The notes below the pieces were generated by a model. It ran no database searches. It was not told the DNA's origin and saw nothing but the letters and a program-made list of their open reading frames with translations. From NCBI RefSeq assembly GCF_900197875.1, contig NZ_FZMO01000001.1, forward strand, positions 1 through 64,000: a DNA stretch of 64,000 nucleotides, read 5' to 3'. The DNA comes from Frankia canadensis (GTDB lineage: Bacteria > Actinomycetota > Actinomycetes > Frankiales > Frankiaceae). The position numbers and the translations under genes are program-made. Each line of letters starts with the position of its first letter. Position 1 is the first letter of the stretch. Below are positions 54,334 through 62,601 of this stretch, piece by piece.

Positions 54334-54419
54334 GAATCTCTCCTTGCTCACTGGATGTCCTCGACACCGGTATGATTCCGAGGATGCGGTCCGCCGCCGG
54401 CCTAGAGCGGTCTTACTTC

Positions 54420-56102
54420 TTAGCGGCCGAGGATCAGATCGGCGCCTTTCTCGGCGATCATGATGGTCGGGGCGTTCGTGTTCCCGCTCGTCAGCGTCGG
54501 CATGACCGAGGCATCCACGACGCGTAGGTTCTCCACTCCGCGTACGCGCAGGGTGGGGTCGAGTGGCGCGGTCGGGTTGGAGCTCATGTGTACGGTCCCG
54601 GCGGCGTGCGAGCCGCGGTGTGCGAACTTGCGCAGCCACTGGCGCAGGTCGTCCTCGGATTGGGCGACCGCTCCTGGTAGTTCCTCGCTGGTGACGTATT
54701 TGCTCAGGCTGGGCTGGGTGAAGATCTCCCGGGCGGTCAGGCAGGCGTTGACGAGGCCCTGCAGGTCGTCGGGATGGCCGATCAGCTCGTGGTGGATCGT
54801 CGGCGGGTCGGCGGGGTTGGCCGAGCGCAGTCCGACGCGGCCGCGTCCCTTGGGATGCGTGACCGACGGGATGACGATCACGCTGGACGTGCGCAGCAGC
54901 TGCATGTCGTGCACGTCGTGGTCATAGGCCGCGGAGGACGCGAGCACGGCCTGGAACTTCTCGTACTCGCTCAGTTCCGCACTGTCGGGTAGCGCTGTCG
55001 ACATTTTTTTTATCTTGCCGGAGTTCACGCCGAACGGGCCGAAGAGGATCTCGATCTCGGTGCGATCCTTGCTACCGGCGAAAACCACCGCGTGCCCCAG
55101 GGATGCCGTCGCCGCTCCGCGGCCTCGGATGACGAAATTCAGCCCGTGCTTCACCATTCCGGCCGGCGTGACCTCACGATTCAGGGTGCGCATGGTGACG
55201 CCATATAACATGTGTGCATATGGGTGTTCCTGCAGGTTCTCGCCCATCAGTGGGGAGTCGGCCACCACGGGGATGCCGAGCTCCGTCAGCCGCCCGGCCG
55301 GCCCGACACCCGAGAGCATCAGCAGCTTCGGCGAGCCGATGCTGCCCGCGCTGACGATCACCTCCGTGCTGGCGTGCGCGCGCTTGACCTCGCCCTGATG
55401 GAGGTATTCGACGCCGACCGCCCGCGTCCCCTCGAACAGCAGACGCGAGGCGACGGCATTGGTGTGGACGGTGAGATTGCGCCTCCGCGCCGCTCGGGCC
55501 AGGTAGGCCCGGGCCGTGCTGGCCCGCCAGCCCCGGCGCTGGCTGGCCTGCCCCCGGGAGACGCCGAGTTGAGTCTGCCCGTTGTAGTCCGGGTTCAACG
55601 CATGTCCGGCCTCGACGGCGGCATCGATGAACGACGTGGTCAGAGGATGGTCGACCCGGATCGGGCTCACCGACTGCGGCCCCTGCGACCCACGGTAGCC
55701 AGGGTCGCCGACGCCGTGGAAATGCTCGGCGCGTTTGAAGTAAGGCAGCACATTGGCATACGACCAGCCATCGCAGCCGGCCTTGGCCCACTCGTCGAAA
55801 TCCGCCGGGTCGCCCCGCACCCAGACCATCCCGTTGATGGAGCTGCCGCCACCGAGCACCTTGCCCGCAGCCCAGGTGTCGACATGGCCACCGCGGGACG
55901 CGTCCGGCTCGGCACGGTACTGCCAGTCGTACTTGCGGCTAAGCCGCTGCGTACCCGCCGGAATTCGGATGTTGGGCGACCGGTCATGACCGCCGGCCTC
56001 CAACAACAGCACCGACGCACCCGAATCGGCACTGAGCCGGTAGGCCAGCACACAGCCAGCGGTGCCGCCGCCCACGATGATGTAGTCAAACGTCGTGGTC
56101 AT
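54420..56102 (-). CDS. GMC-family FAD-dependent oxidoreductase
   Basis: 560 residues, an alcohol oxidase/dehydrogenase of the choline-dehydrogenase type. FDYIIVGGGTAGCVLAYRLS binds FAD, VLGGGSSINGMVWVRG is the GMC signature, and VIVSAGSIGSPKLLMLSGVG is signature 2. The C-terminal active site is GSHAAGTVHM (His) and TSGNTNAPTIMIAEKGAD (Asn). An A8 tract (55004-55011 on the plus strand as T8) encodes IKKM in a gene that otherwise avoids A-rich codons. It starts one base after the stop of the truncated aldehyde-dehydrogenase fragment. Likely oxidises a primary or cyclic alcohol. Confidence 0.88.
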   Translation of the reverse strand: MTTTFDYIIVGGGTAGCVLAYRLSADSGASVLLLEAGGHDRSPNIRIPAGTQRLSRKYDWQYRAEPDASRGGHVDTWAAGKVLGGGSSINGMVWVRGDPADFDEWAKAGCDGWSYANVLPYFKRAEHFHGVGDPGYRGSQGPQSVSPIRVDHPLTTSFIDAAVEAGHALNPDYNGQTQLGVSRGQASQRRGWRASTARAYLARAARRRNLTVHTNAVASRLLFEGTRAVGVEYLHQGEVKRAHASTEVIVSAGSIGSPKLLMLSGVGPAGRLTELGIPVVADSPLMGENLQEHPYAHMLYGVTMRTLNREVTPAGMVKHGLNFVIRGRGAATASLGHAVVFAGSKDRTEIEILFGPFGVNSGKIKKMSTALPDSAELSEYEKFQAVLASSAAYDHDVHDMQLLRTSSVIVIPSVTHPKGRGRVGLRSANPADPPTIHHELIGHPDDLQGLVNACLTAREIFTQPSLSKYVTSEELPGAVAQSEDDLRQWLRKFAHRGSHAAGTVHMSSNPTAPLDPTLRVRGVENLRVVDASVMPTLTSGNTNAPTIMIAEKGADLILGR

Positions 56103-56103
56103 C

Positions 56104-56457
56104 TCAGGCCATGCTCGGAGCCAGCGCCACACGCGGCGCGCCGTCCAGGAAGGTCGCCCGAACCTCGATATACGGGTCGAGGCGCTCCGGGCCGAACTCA
56201 CGCCCGATACCCGACGCCATCCGCTTCTTGCGTGACATCGCCGGCCACGGACCGGAGTCGAACGCGGCCCGCGCGGCAGCAACCGCCACCTCGATCTCGG
56301 CGAGAGGGGCCCGAGCGAACGCGTCTTCCGTGCTCGAGTCCACCAAGTCGATCATCTGCTCATCGCCGACCCGGACCCAGTGTCCCGCGACATAGACGTC
56401 CGACAGGGTGATAAGCGCGTTGGTACCCACCGCATTTGCGTCCGTCGAATCGGTCAT
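56104..56457 (-). pseudogene. Truncated aldehyde dehydrogenase N terminus with an unrelated tail
   Basis: From ATG 56457 (GGGA upstream) the first ~75 residues are an ALDH N terminus (DVYVAGHWVRVGDEQMIDLV, DSSTEDAFARAPLAEIEVAV, AFDSGPWPAMSRKKR). The remaining ~40 residues (FGPERLDPYIEVRATFLDG, APRVALAPSMA) do not belong to ALDH and I cannot place them. The open frame suggests it may still be translated ahead of the GMC gene, but it lacks every catalytic residue. Most likely a deletion fusion. Confidence 0.65.
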
Positions 56458-56514
56458 AACGATCCCTGCTCCCACAGCTCAACTGGCGGCCGCAGAGTCC
56501 ACCTTCGGTTCGCG

Positions 56515-56577
56515 GTCATGATTGACGGCGAGGTTATCCGGCTCGATGGCGCCAACCGGTGGCGCCGCGTTGATCGT
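56515..56577 (+). pseudogene. Fragment of an SDR C terminus
   Basis: The plus strand reads [15 protein letters not shown], matching [19 protein letters not shown] at the end of the intact SDR at 15532-16299, with similar bases continuing just past its stop. No upstream SDR sequence is left. It lies wedged between leftward genes. Confidence 0.65.
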
Positions 56578-56583
56578 GGCCGG

Positions 56584-57804
56584 TCAGCGGGTGATTCCCC
56601 AGCGGTGAAGGCCGTAGACCTCGATGGCATTGCCGCGAATCAGCTGGTAGATCTCGTCCTGCGAGAGTCCCGCCCCGGTCACGAGTTTTTCCGCCATCTT
56701 CTTGGAATGCGGAAAGCTGGTGTCGCCGTGGGGGTAGTCGGTTTCGAACATGATCTGCCCCATGCCGATCTGGTCGCGCATCCGCAGGCCTGCGACGTCG
56801 TCGAAGACGCAGCCGTACACGTGGCCTTCGATGTAGTGGCTCGGCGCTTTGGGTAGGCGGGTACGGATGTTCTCTTCGAACAGGTCGCCGAGTTCCCACT
56901 CGTTGTCGAGGCGGCCGGCGATGAAGGGAATCCAGCCGACCTGCCCCTCCGTGAGAGCGATCTTGAGGGTGGGGAAAATTTCGAACAGGCCCGAGGCCAG
57001 CCAGTCCGTGAAGGCGACCTGGCAGTTCTGGAAACTCAGTGACTTCGGCACGAGGCCGGGGGAGTCGGGGCCCGTGCGTGGCCAGGTCGAGGAGGACCCG
57101 ATGTGCATGTTGACGACCGTGTCGGTTTCCTCGCAGGCCTGCCAGAGCGGGTTCCAGTAGCCGGAGTGGATGCTGGGTAGGCCGAGGTATGGCGGGCATT
57201 CGGAGAAGGCGACGGCATGTGCACCCTTCGCCGCGCAGCGGTGGACCTCGTCGACCGAAAGCTTGATGTCCCACAGCGGGATGAGTGTCAGGGGGATGAG
57301 GCGTCCGTAGCCGTCACCCGCGGACCACTCGTCGATCATCCAGTCATTGTAGGCCTGGACGCACAGCAGCGCCAGTTCCTTGTCGTGAGCTTCAAGGAAG
57401 GTCTGTCCGCAAAAACGGGAGACCGATGGGAAGCAGATCGCCGCCTCGGTGTGGTTGAGGTCCATGTCGGCGAGGCGGGCGGACTGGGTGTGGACGCCAG
57501 GGGCCATTTCATCGTAGGTGGCCAGGTCCCGGTAGTAGCGGTCGCGTAGCGGCCCGACCTGCGCCTCGCCTACCGGGATGACCTTGCGCACATCCTCGTA
57601 CTCCCACTGGTCGACCCAGACCGCGTCGGGGGCGTCGGGATCGTCGACGACCCGGTAGCCGTGCTTGCCGGGCTCTGGCCGGCCGAATGTCCGGACGAGC
57701 CGCGGACCGACCTCGCGGTAGCGGGCGGGAAGCCTGTCCTGCCAGACTCCCGGAGGCTCGACGACGTGGTCGTCCACAGAAATGATTTTGGGAACGTCGA
57801 GCAT
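56584..57804 (-). CDS. Amidohydrolase 2 family (COG2159) protein, paralogue 3
   Basis: 406 residues. KIISVDDHVVEPPGVWQDRL, DQWEYEDVRKVIPVGEAQVG, MDLNHTEAAICFPSVSRF, CVQAYNDWMIDEWSAGDGYG, VVNMHIGSSS, LTEGQVGWIPFIAGRLDNE and METDYPHGDTSFPHS-type metal-site endings (FETDYPHGD) define the family. It is closer to the paralogue at 44175 than to that at 18937. ATG 57804 has GAGGAG upstream. It is the first of a leftward group with the ALDH fragment, GMC oxidoreductase and NTF2-like protein. Confidence 0.82.
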   Translation of the reverse strand: MLDVPKIISVDDHVVEPPGVWQDRLPARYREVGPRLVRTFGRPEPGKHGYRVVDDPDAPDAVWVDQWEYEDVRKVIPVGEAQVGPLRDRYYRDLATYDEMAPGVHTQSARLADMDLNHTEAAICFPSVSRFCGQTFLEAHDKELALLCVQAYNDWMIDEWSAGDGYGRLIPLTLIPLWDIKLSVDEVHRCAAKGAHAVAFSECPPYLGLPSIHSGYWNPLWQACEETDTVVNMHIGSSSTWPRTGPDSPGLVPKSLSFQNCQVAFTDWLASGLFEIFPTLKIALTEGQVGWIPFIAGRLDNEWELGDLFEENIRTRLPKAPSHYIEGHVYGCVFDDVAGLRMRDQIGMGQIMFETDYPHGDTSFPHSKKMAEKLVTGAGLSQDEIYQLIRGNAIEVYGLHRWGITR

Positions 57805-58290
57805 GGGTACTCCTCGCACCTTCCGCCGAGTGATCGACAGCGTAGCAGACGATCAGCATTGCTGACTGGTGCCAGACGTACTCCCATGATCGCCCGGAGC
57901 CCGTCGGCGGGTCGATGCCGCTGACCATCAACGCGGTCCGCCCTCCACTCAGCCCACCTACGCCATCCATGCGACGCCCGCAACCACCCGCCGGCTTCGC
58001 GCTGACTGGTCGTCTGGCGACGCCGCCCCCAGGCGCGCGCCCAAGCCAGCCACTGCCGCCGCCAGGAGACAGCTCTACAACTCAACTAATCACAAAAGTC
58101 GGGCTGGAGTATTACGCGCAGACCCCTCTGGATATACGCTTAGACCCTTTGATCATCAGATCTCCCCGGTCGGCCGCCCGGTCTGTCGCCGTGCGTCAGT
58201 GGGTTTGGTGAGGGCGAGCACGTTCGGCGCAGCGATGGCCGTGCCGTCAAGGCCCTTGCCATGCGACGTCGTGGGCGGTACCGTCAACTT
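57805..58290. other. Intergenic region, no recognised gene
   Basis: It must hold the promoter of the leftward amidohydrolase. It contains a lower-GC patch near 58080-58160. I see no intact frame with a start signal and no regulon palindrome until 58291. Confidence 0.4.
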
Positions 58291-58320
58291 GAACTGTATC
58301 CAGGATCCGTGATCCGGGAT
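58291..58320. promoter_or_regulatory. Regulon palindrome, site 17 (two overlapping degenerate copies)
   Basis: GAACTGTATCCAGGAT (58291-58306) has a perfect right half. ATCCGTGATCCGGGAT (58305-58320) overlaps it by two bases and matches 13 of 16 positions. Together they form a dense GGATCC-rich block 53 bp before the truncated frame at 58374. Confidence 0.45.
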
Positions 58321-58373
58321 CCTTTTGACATCACGCGGGCTTGCGCGCACGCTTTGCAACGCCAGGAGGCTTA

Positions 58374-58493
58374 ATGTCTGTCGATCCTGAGCTGGTGTCA
58401 TCCAGCGACTTCCACCCGTTTCGCTGGGAGGATGCAGAAAACCCTCACGAGGCGCTCCGCGCCGTAAGGCGCGGCGACGGCGTGTTTTGGTAG
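58374..58493 (+). pseudogene. 39-codon truncated gene, possibly a cytochrome P450 N terminus
   Basis: ATG 58374 has a perfect AGGAGG seven bases upstream. The frame reads MSVDPELVSSSDFHPFRWED, then AENPHEALRAVRRGDGVFW and TAG. 'HPFRWED..PHEALR.LR..DPVFW' is reminiscent of actinobacterial P450 N termini, but no P450 core follows. With an upstream palindrome it looks like a once-regulated gene reduced to its first codons. Identification is weak. Confidence 0.35.
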
Positions 58494-58547
58494 CGGATGC
58501 CTTGACGGGCTGGGCGCGGATGAGGTGCGGACACAGTGAGGAGCGCG

Positions 58548-60221
58548 ATGAGTGGGTCGGACGAGGCGGGGCCGGGTAATCCGAAGAAGGTCTATTCTGT
58601 GATCGCCCGTGCGCTTGTCGAGCACGGTACGGAAGTCATCTTCGGCATGCTGGGCGACGCGAACATGATGATCGCGGACGACCTCGCCCGCGTCCACGGA
58701 GTGCGGTACGTCAGTACCTCTCGTGAGGACGGCGCGGTGCTGATGGCCGACGGCTATGCGCGTGTCAGCGGACGGCTCGGCGTCGCCACCGTCACCCAGG
58801 GGCCTGGGCTGACGAACACGGTCACCGCGCTCGTCGAGGCCGCCCGTGCCCGGACGCCGGTGGTGGTGGTCTGTGGGGACACGCCTCCCGACGTCGACGA
58901 GCACCTTCAGGACATCGAGCAGCGTGAGATCGTGCTCGGTTCGGGCGCCGGTTTCGTGCAGGTGCGCTCGGCGCGCACGGCGGCGGGGGACGTCGCCGTC
59001 GCGGTGCGCCGGGCCTGGGAGGAACGACGCCCGATCGTGCTCAACGCGCCGACGCACGTGCAGCTGGCCGACGCCGAGGCCGAGTACGTGCCAGTCGCGG
59101 CGGAGCAGCCGGGCCGGCAGGCCATCGTTCCCGACCCCGAGGCGCTGGACCGCGCGGTCGGGCTCGTCGCCTCGGCGCGCCGCCCTGTGATCCTCGCCGG
59201 CCGCGGAGCGGTGCAGTCCGGTGCCCGGGACACGCTGCTCCGCCTAGCGTCCATTCTCGGGGCGCCGGTGGCGACGACGCTCGGCGCCAAGGACTACTTC
59301 GCCGACAGCCCGTTCAACCTGGGCCTGTTCGGGACGCTGTCGACGAGCGTGGCGACCACCGAGATCCTCAAGGCCGACTGTGTCGTGGCGTTCGGGGCGA
59401 GCCTGAACAGGTTCACCGCCGCCGACGGGTCCTTCCTCAAGGACAGGCGGGTGGTCCAGGTCGACACGGACCCCACGGCGATCGCCCGGTGGCGGTCCGT
59501 GGACGTGGGGATCTTCGCCGACGCCACCGCCACCGCGGCCGCGATGTGCGAGTACCTCCAGGAGATGGACGCCCAGCCGTCGTCGTTCTGTTCCCCGGCA
59601 CTCGCCGAGGCTCTCGCGGGCTTCCAGGCCGAGCGCGAGTTCCGCGACCGGAGCACGGAGACAACCGTCGATCTGCGGACCGCGCTGATCCGACTCGACA
59701 AACTGTTACCGGCGGACCGCGGGGTCGCCTCCGACGCCGGCATGTTCTGCACCGCGGTGTGGCGGTACCTGCACGTCCCGGAACCGGCCGCGTTCGTCTG
59801 GGCCAACAACTTCGGGTCGGTGGGGCTGTGCCTCGCCGAGGCAGTCGGCGCGGCTGTCGCCGCACCGGGCCGACCGTCCGTCGCCGTCATGGGGGACGGC
59901 GGATTCATGATGGGCGGAATCCTGGAGTTCAACACCGCGGTCCGCCACGGGCTCGATCTGATCGTGATCGTGGTGAACGACGGTGCTTATGGGGCGGAGT
60001 ACTACAACCTGACGGAACTGGGGATGGATCCGGCGCTGGCCTGGATGTCCTGGCCCGACTTCGCCGCCGTCGCCGACGCACTGGGCGGCAGGGGGATGAC
60101 GGTCCATTCCCTGGCGGACCTGGAGCTCGTGTCCGAGGCGGTCGCGAAGCGGGACCGACCGCTGCTCATCGACCTACGCGTCGACGTGGAGGTGTCGGCC
60201 TCGGTCCGACGTCAGGGCTGA
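58548..60221 (+). CDS. Thiamine-diphosphate-dependent enzyme (acetolactate synthase/decarboxylase-like)
   Basis: 557 residues with three domains. The N-terminal Pyr domain has the catalytic Glu in SREDGAVLMADGYARVSGR. The middle Rossmann-like domain has ARRPVILAGRGAVQSGA and SVATTEILKADCVVAFGASL. The C-terminal PP domain has the ThDP/Mg motif VMGDGGFMMGGILEF, closing in VNDGAYGAEYYN. The family covers carboligases, decarboxylases and C-C lyases. Alpha-oxo acid decarboxylation or acyloin cleavage are reasonable guesses. ATG 58548 is preferred (GAGGAG upstream); GTG 58536 is in frame. It begins a rightward group with the two acyl-CoA dehydrogenases. Part of it is duplicated at 53267. Confidence 0.85.
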   Translation: MSGSDEAGPGNPKKVYSVIARALVEHGTEVIFGMLGDANMMIADDLARVHGVRYVSTSREDGAVLMADGYARVSGRLGVATVTQGPGLTNTVTALVEAARARTPVVVVCGDTPPDVDEHLQDIEQREIVLGSGAGFVQVRSARTAAGDVAVAVRRAWEERRPIVLNAPTHVQLADAEAEYVPVAAEQPGRQAIVPDPEALDRAVGLVASARRPVILAGRGAVQSGARDTLLRLASILGAPVATTLGAKDYFADSPFNLGLFGTLSTSVATTEILKADCVVAFGASLNRFTAADGSFLKDRRVVQVDTDPTAIARWRSVDVGIFADATATAAAMCEYLQEMDAQPSSFCSPALAEALAGFQAEREFRDRSTETTVDLRTALIRLDKLLPADRGVASDAGMFCTAVWRYLHVPEPAAFVWANNFGSVGLCLAEAVGAAVAAPGRPSVAVMGDGGFMMGGILEFNTAVRHGLDLIVIVVNDGAYGAEYYNLTELGMDPALAWMSWPDFAAVADALGGRGMTVHSLADLELVSEAVAKRDRPLLIDLRVDVEVSASVRRQG

Positions 60222-60325
60222 CCGACTCGCGCGAGTCCCACCACCTGCTCGGACCGCCGGCCACGCCAGCGGATCACTCTCCCGCCATACCACCAAGGCG
60301 GCACACCATATGCGGGGCAAATATC

Positions 60326-61465
60326 ATGGACCTGTCGTTATCGGAAAAAGAGACGGCGTTCCGGAACGAGCTGCTCGACTGGCTCGCCGCCAATCCCAGC
60401 GGACAGCCGTCCGGTCCCGGCCAGGACGAGCAGTTCGAACACCGGCGAGCCTGGCAGCGGCGGCTGGCCTCGGGCGGCTGGTCGGCGGTCCACTGGCCGG
60501 TCGAACACGGCGGCCGGGCCGCCTCCCTGACCGAGTCCGCGATCTTCTTTGAAGAGATCGCGCGGGCCGGCGCACCTCTTCCGGCGAACGTGCTCGGACT
60601 GCTTCTCGCGGGACCCACGCTCATGCAGTGCGGCACGCCGGAACAGCGGGACCGCTTTCTGCAGCCGATCGTCACCGGTGACGAGATCTGGTGCCAGGGT
60701 TTCAGCGAGCCCGAGGCTGGTTCTGACCTGGCGTCGCTGCGAACCCGGGCAGTTCTGGACGGCGACACCTGGGTCCTCAACGGCCAGAAGCTCTGGACGA
60801 GCTATGCACGGTACGCGCGATGGTGCATGTGTCTCGCGCGCAGCGACACCGACGCTCCGAAGCACAAGGGCCTCACATATTTCCTCCTGGACATGAAGCA
60901 GGAGGGTGTGCGGGTGCGCCCGCTCCGGGACATCACCGGCGCGGCTCATTTTAACGAGGTTTTTCTCGACAACGCGCTCGTTCCGCGTGATCTCGTCCTC
61001 GGCGGGGTGGGCAACGGCTGGCGGACGGCCCTGACGACACTCAGCAACGAGCGTTCCGGTCTCGCGTTCTTCCATCAGGTGCAGATGCGCCAGCTCCTCG
61101 ATCGCCTCGCCGCCGTGGCGGTCGCCCGCGGGTCGTTCGCGGATCTTCGCGTGAAAGACGCGCTCGGCGAGCTCTACACGCGGGTCGAGGCATTGCGGCT
61201 GACGGCGTATCGAGGGCTGGCGACCATCGAGCGGCACGGCCAGCCCGGCCCGGAGAGCGCGGTGACGAAGCTGATGTGGTCGGCGACGAACCAGCAACTC
61301 ACCCAGCTCGCGGTCGACGTCCTGGGCCCGGACGCACTGCAGGAAGGCCCAGGATGGGGCTACGAGCTGCTGCGGTCCAAGGGCAACAGCATCGAGGGCG
61401 GCACCACCGAGATCCTCAAGAGCACTGTCGCGGAGCGCGTGCTGTCGCTGCCGCGGTCACGGTGA
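60326..61465 (+). CDS. Acyl-CoA dehydrogenase, 'GGTTEI' type subunit
   Basis: 379 residues from ATG 60326. LSLSEKETAFRNELLDWLAA, WPVEHGGRAASLTESAIFFE, QGFSEPEAGSDLASLRTRAV, VLNGQKLWTSYARYARWCMC, ITGAAHFNEVFLDN and the C-terminal SIEGGTTEILKSTVAERVLS (a Glu in the active-site position) are present. The next gene, 10 bp on, encodes a shorter 'GGIGFTWE' subunit. Adjacent pairs like this form alpha2beta2 dehydrogenases in actinobacterial steroid side-chain degradation (FadE26-27, FadE28-29). I infer the same architecture here. The ribosome binding site is weak. Confidence 0.87.
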   Translation: MDLSLSEKETAFRNELLDWLAANPSGQPSGPGQDEQFEHRRAWQRRLASGGWSAVHWPVEHGGRAASLTESAIFFEEIARAGAPLPANVLGLLLAGPTLMQCGTPEQRDRFLQPIVTGDEIWCQGFSEPEAGSDLASLRTRAVLDGDTWVLNGQKLWTSYARYARWCMCLARSDTDAPKHKGLTYFLLDMKQEGVRVRPLRDITGAAHFNEVFLDNALVPRDLVLGGVGNGWRTALTTLSNERSGLAFFHQVQMRQLLDRLAAVAVARGSFADLRVKDALGELYTRVEALRLTAYRGLATIERHGQPGPESAVTKLMWSATNQQLTQLAVDVLGPDALQEGPGWGYELLRSKGNSIEGGTTEILKSTVAERVLSLPRSR

Positions 61466-61475
61466 GGACACGCGG

Positions 61476-62477
61476 ATGCACTTCGCACTGACGGACGACC
61501 AGCGCGAGATCAAACAGACCGCTCGCGCGCTGCTGGCCGAGCGGTGCTCGGCCGCCCGCGTCGCGGAGCACGCGGACGGTCGCGGTCATGATTCCCAGCT
61601 CTGGGACGAGCTCGTCGGGCTCGGCTGGCCGGCGCTGGGCGTTCCCGAGGAGCACGGCGGGCTCGGGCTTGGTGTCGTCGAGGCCATGTGCCTGGCGGAC
61701 GAGCTGGGCGGAGCGTTGGCCAGTGTGCCGTACCTGGGAACGGCCGCCGCCGCGCTGCTGATTCGCGGGGCCGGATCTGCCGACCAGAAGAGGGCCTGGC
61801 TGCCAAGGCTGGCCAACGGCGAGGTGCTCGGCACCTTCGGGATGGCGCGGGATGGTCAGGGGGAGCTCGTCCCGGAGGGAACGCGAGCCGACCTCATCGT
61901 GCTGGTGGAGAAGGGGCGGGCGAAGCTGCTCACGCCTGCCACGGCAAAGGTGGAGCCCGTGGACACCATTGACCGGACGCGAAGGTACGCGAAGGTAACA
62001 GGCGAGGGCGAGTCGCTGCCGGATGATGCCGCGTTGCCGGCGGCGCGCGTTTCGGTACTGGTCGCCGCCGAGATGGTAGGTCTGTGTCAGCGCACGCTTG
62101 ACATGACCGTGGCCTATGTGAAGGATCGCCGGCAGTTCGAGCGGCCGGTCGGCGCTTTCCAGGCTGTCGCGCATCGCTGTGCGGACATGCTCGTAGACGT
62201 GGAGGCCGCGCGTTCCCTCGTGTACGGCGCCGCGTGGGCCGCCGATGTGGCTCCAGGCACGCTAGCGCGTTCCGCCGCACTCGCCATGGCCTACGTCGGC
62301 GACGCGGCACGGCGCGTGACCTCGTCCGCGGTGCAGGCCCATGGGGGCATTGGATTCACGTGGGAGTCGGGGCTCCACTGGTGGCTCAGGCGCGCCCAAC
62401 TCGACGCGGTCCTGGTCGGAGCGCCCGGTCACCATCGTCAGCGGGTCGCCGACGCGTTCACCGGCGACGTTTCGTAG
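61476..62477 (+). CDS. Acyl-CoA dehydrogenase, 'GGIGFTWE' type subunit
   Basis: 333 residues, clearly shorter than a normal ~380-residue enzyme; the middle beta domain is reduced. FALTDDQREIKQTARALLAE, LGVPEEHGGLGLGVVEAMCL, KDRRQFERPVGAFQAVAHRC and the C-terminal QAHGGIGFTWESGLHWWLRR are present. The S-E-P-x-A-G-S-D segment is missing, so it probably needs the partner encoded at 60326. It is followed by a large hairpin terminator. Confidence 0.86.
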   Translation: MHFALTDDQREIKQTARALLAERCSAARVAEHADGRGHDSQLWDELVGLGWPALGVPEEHGGLGLGVVEAMCLADELGGALASVPYLGTAAAALLIRGAGSADQKRAWLPRLANGEVLGTFGMARDGQGELVPEGTRADLIVLVEKGRAKLLTPATAKVEPVDTIDRTRRYAKVTGEGESLPDDAALPAARVSVLVAAEMVGLCQRTLDMTVAYVKDRRQFERPVGAFQAVAHRCADMLVDVEAARSLVYGAAWAADVAPGTLARSAALAMAYVGDAARRVTSSAVQAHGGIGFTWESGLHWWLRRAQLDAVLVGAPGHHRQRVADAFTGDVS

Positions 62478-62494
62478 CGAGCGGCACCGCCCCA

Positions 62495-62549
62495 GGTGGT
62501 CGGGGCGAGCCGCGCGCACGGAGGCCGTGCGCGGCTCGCCCCGACCACC
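62495..62549. terminator. Large hairpin between convergent genes
   Basis: A 27-nt arm (starting GGTGGTCGGGGCGAGCC) pairs with a 25-nt arm, leaving one 2-nt bulge and a 3-nt loop (AGG). No T run. It sits exactly between the end of the dehydrogenase and the end of the leftward luciferase-like gene. Confidence 0.7.
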
Positions 62550-62601
62550 CGCGGCGATCACACCGTTCGGATGGGGCGCGTCACCCCGGTGGTGCTCGCG
62601 G

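Noticed and set aside
59489-60325. Upstream in-frame extension of the acyl-CoA dehydrogenase at 60326
   Set aside because: It overlaps the TPP enzyme in another frame and has typical shadow composition. The family N terminus begins at 60326.
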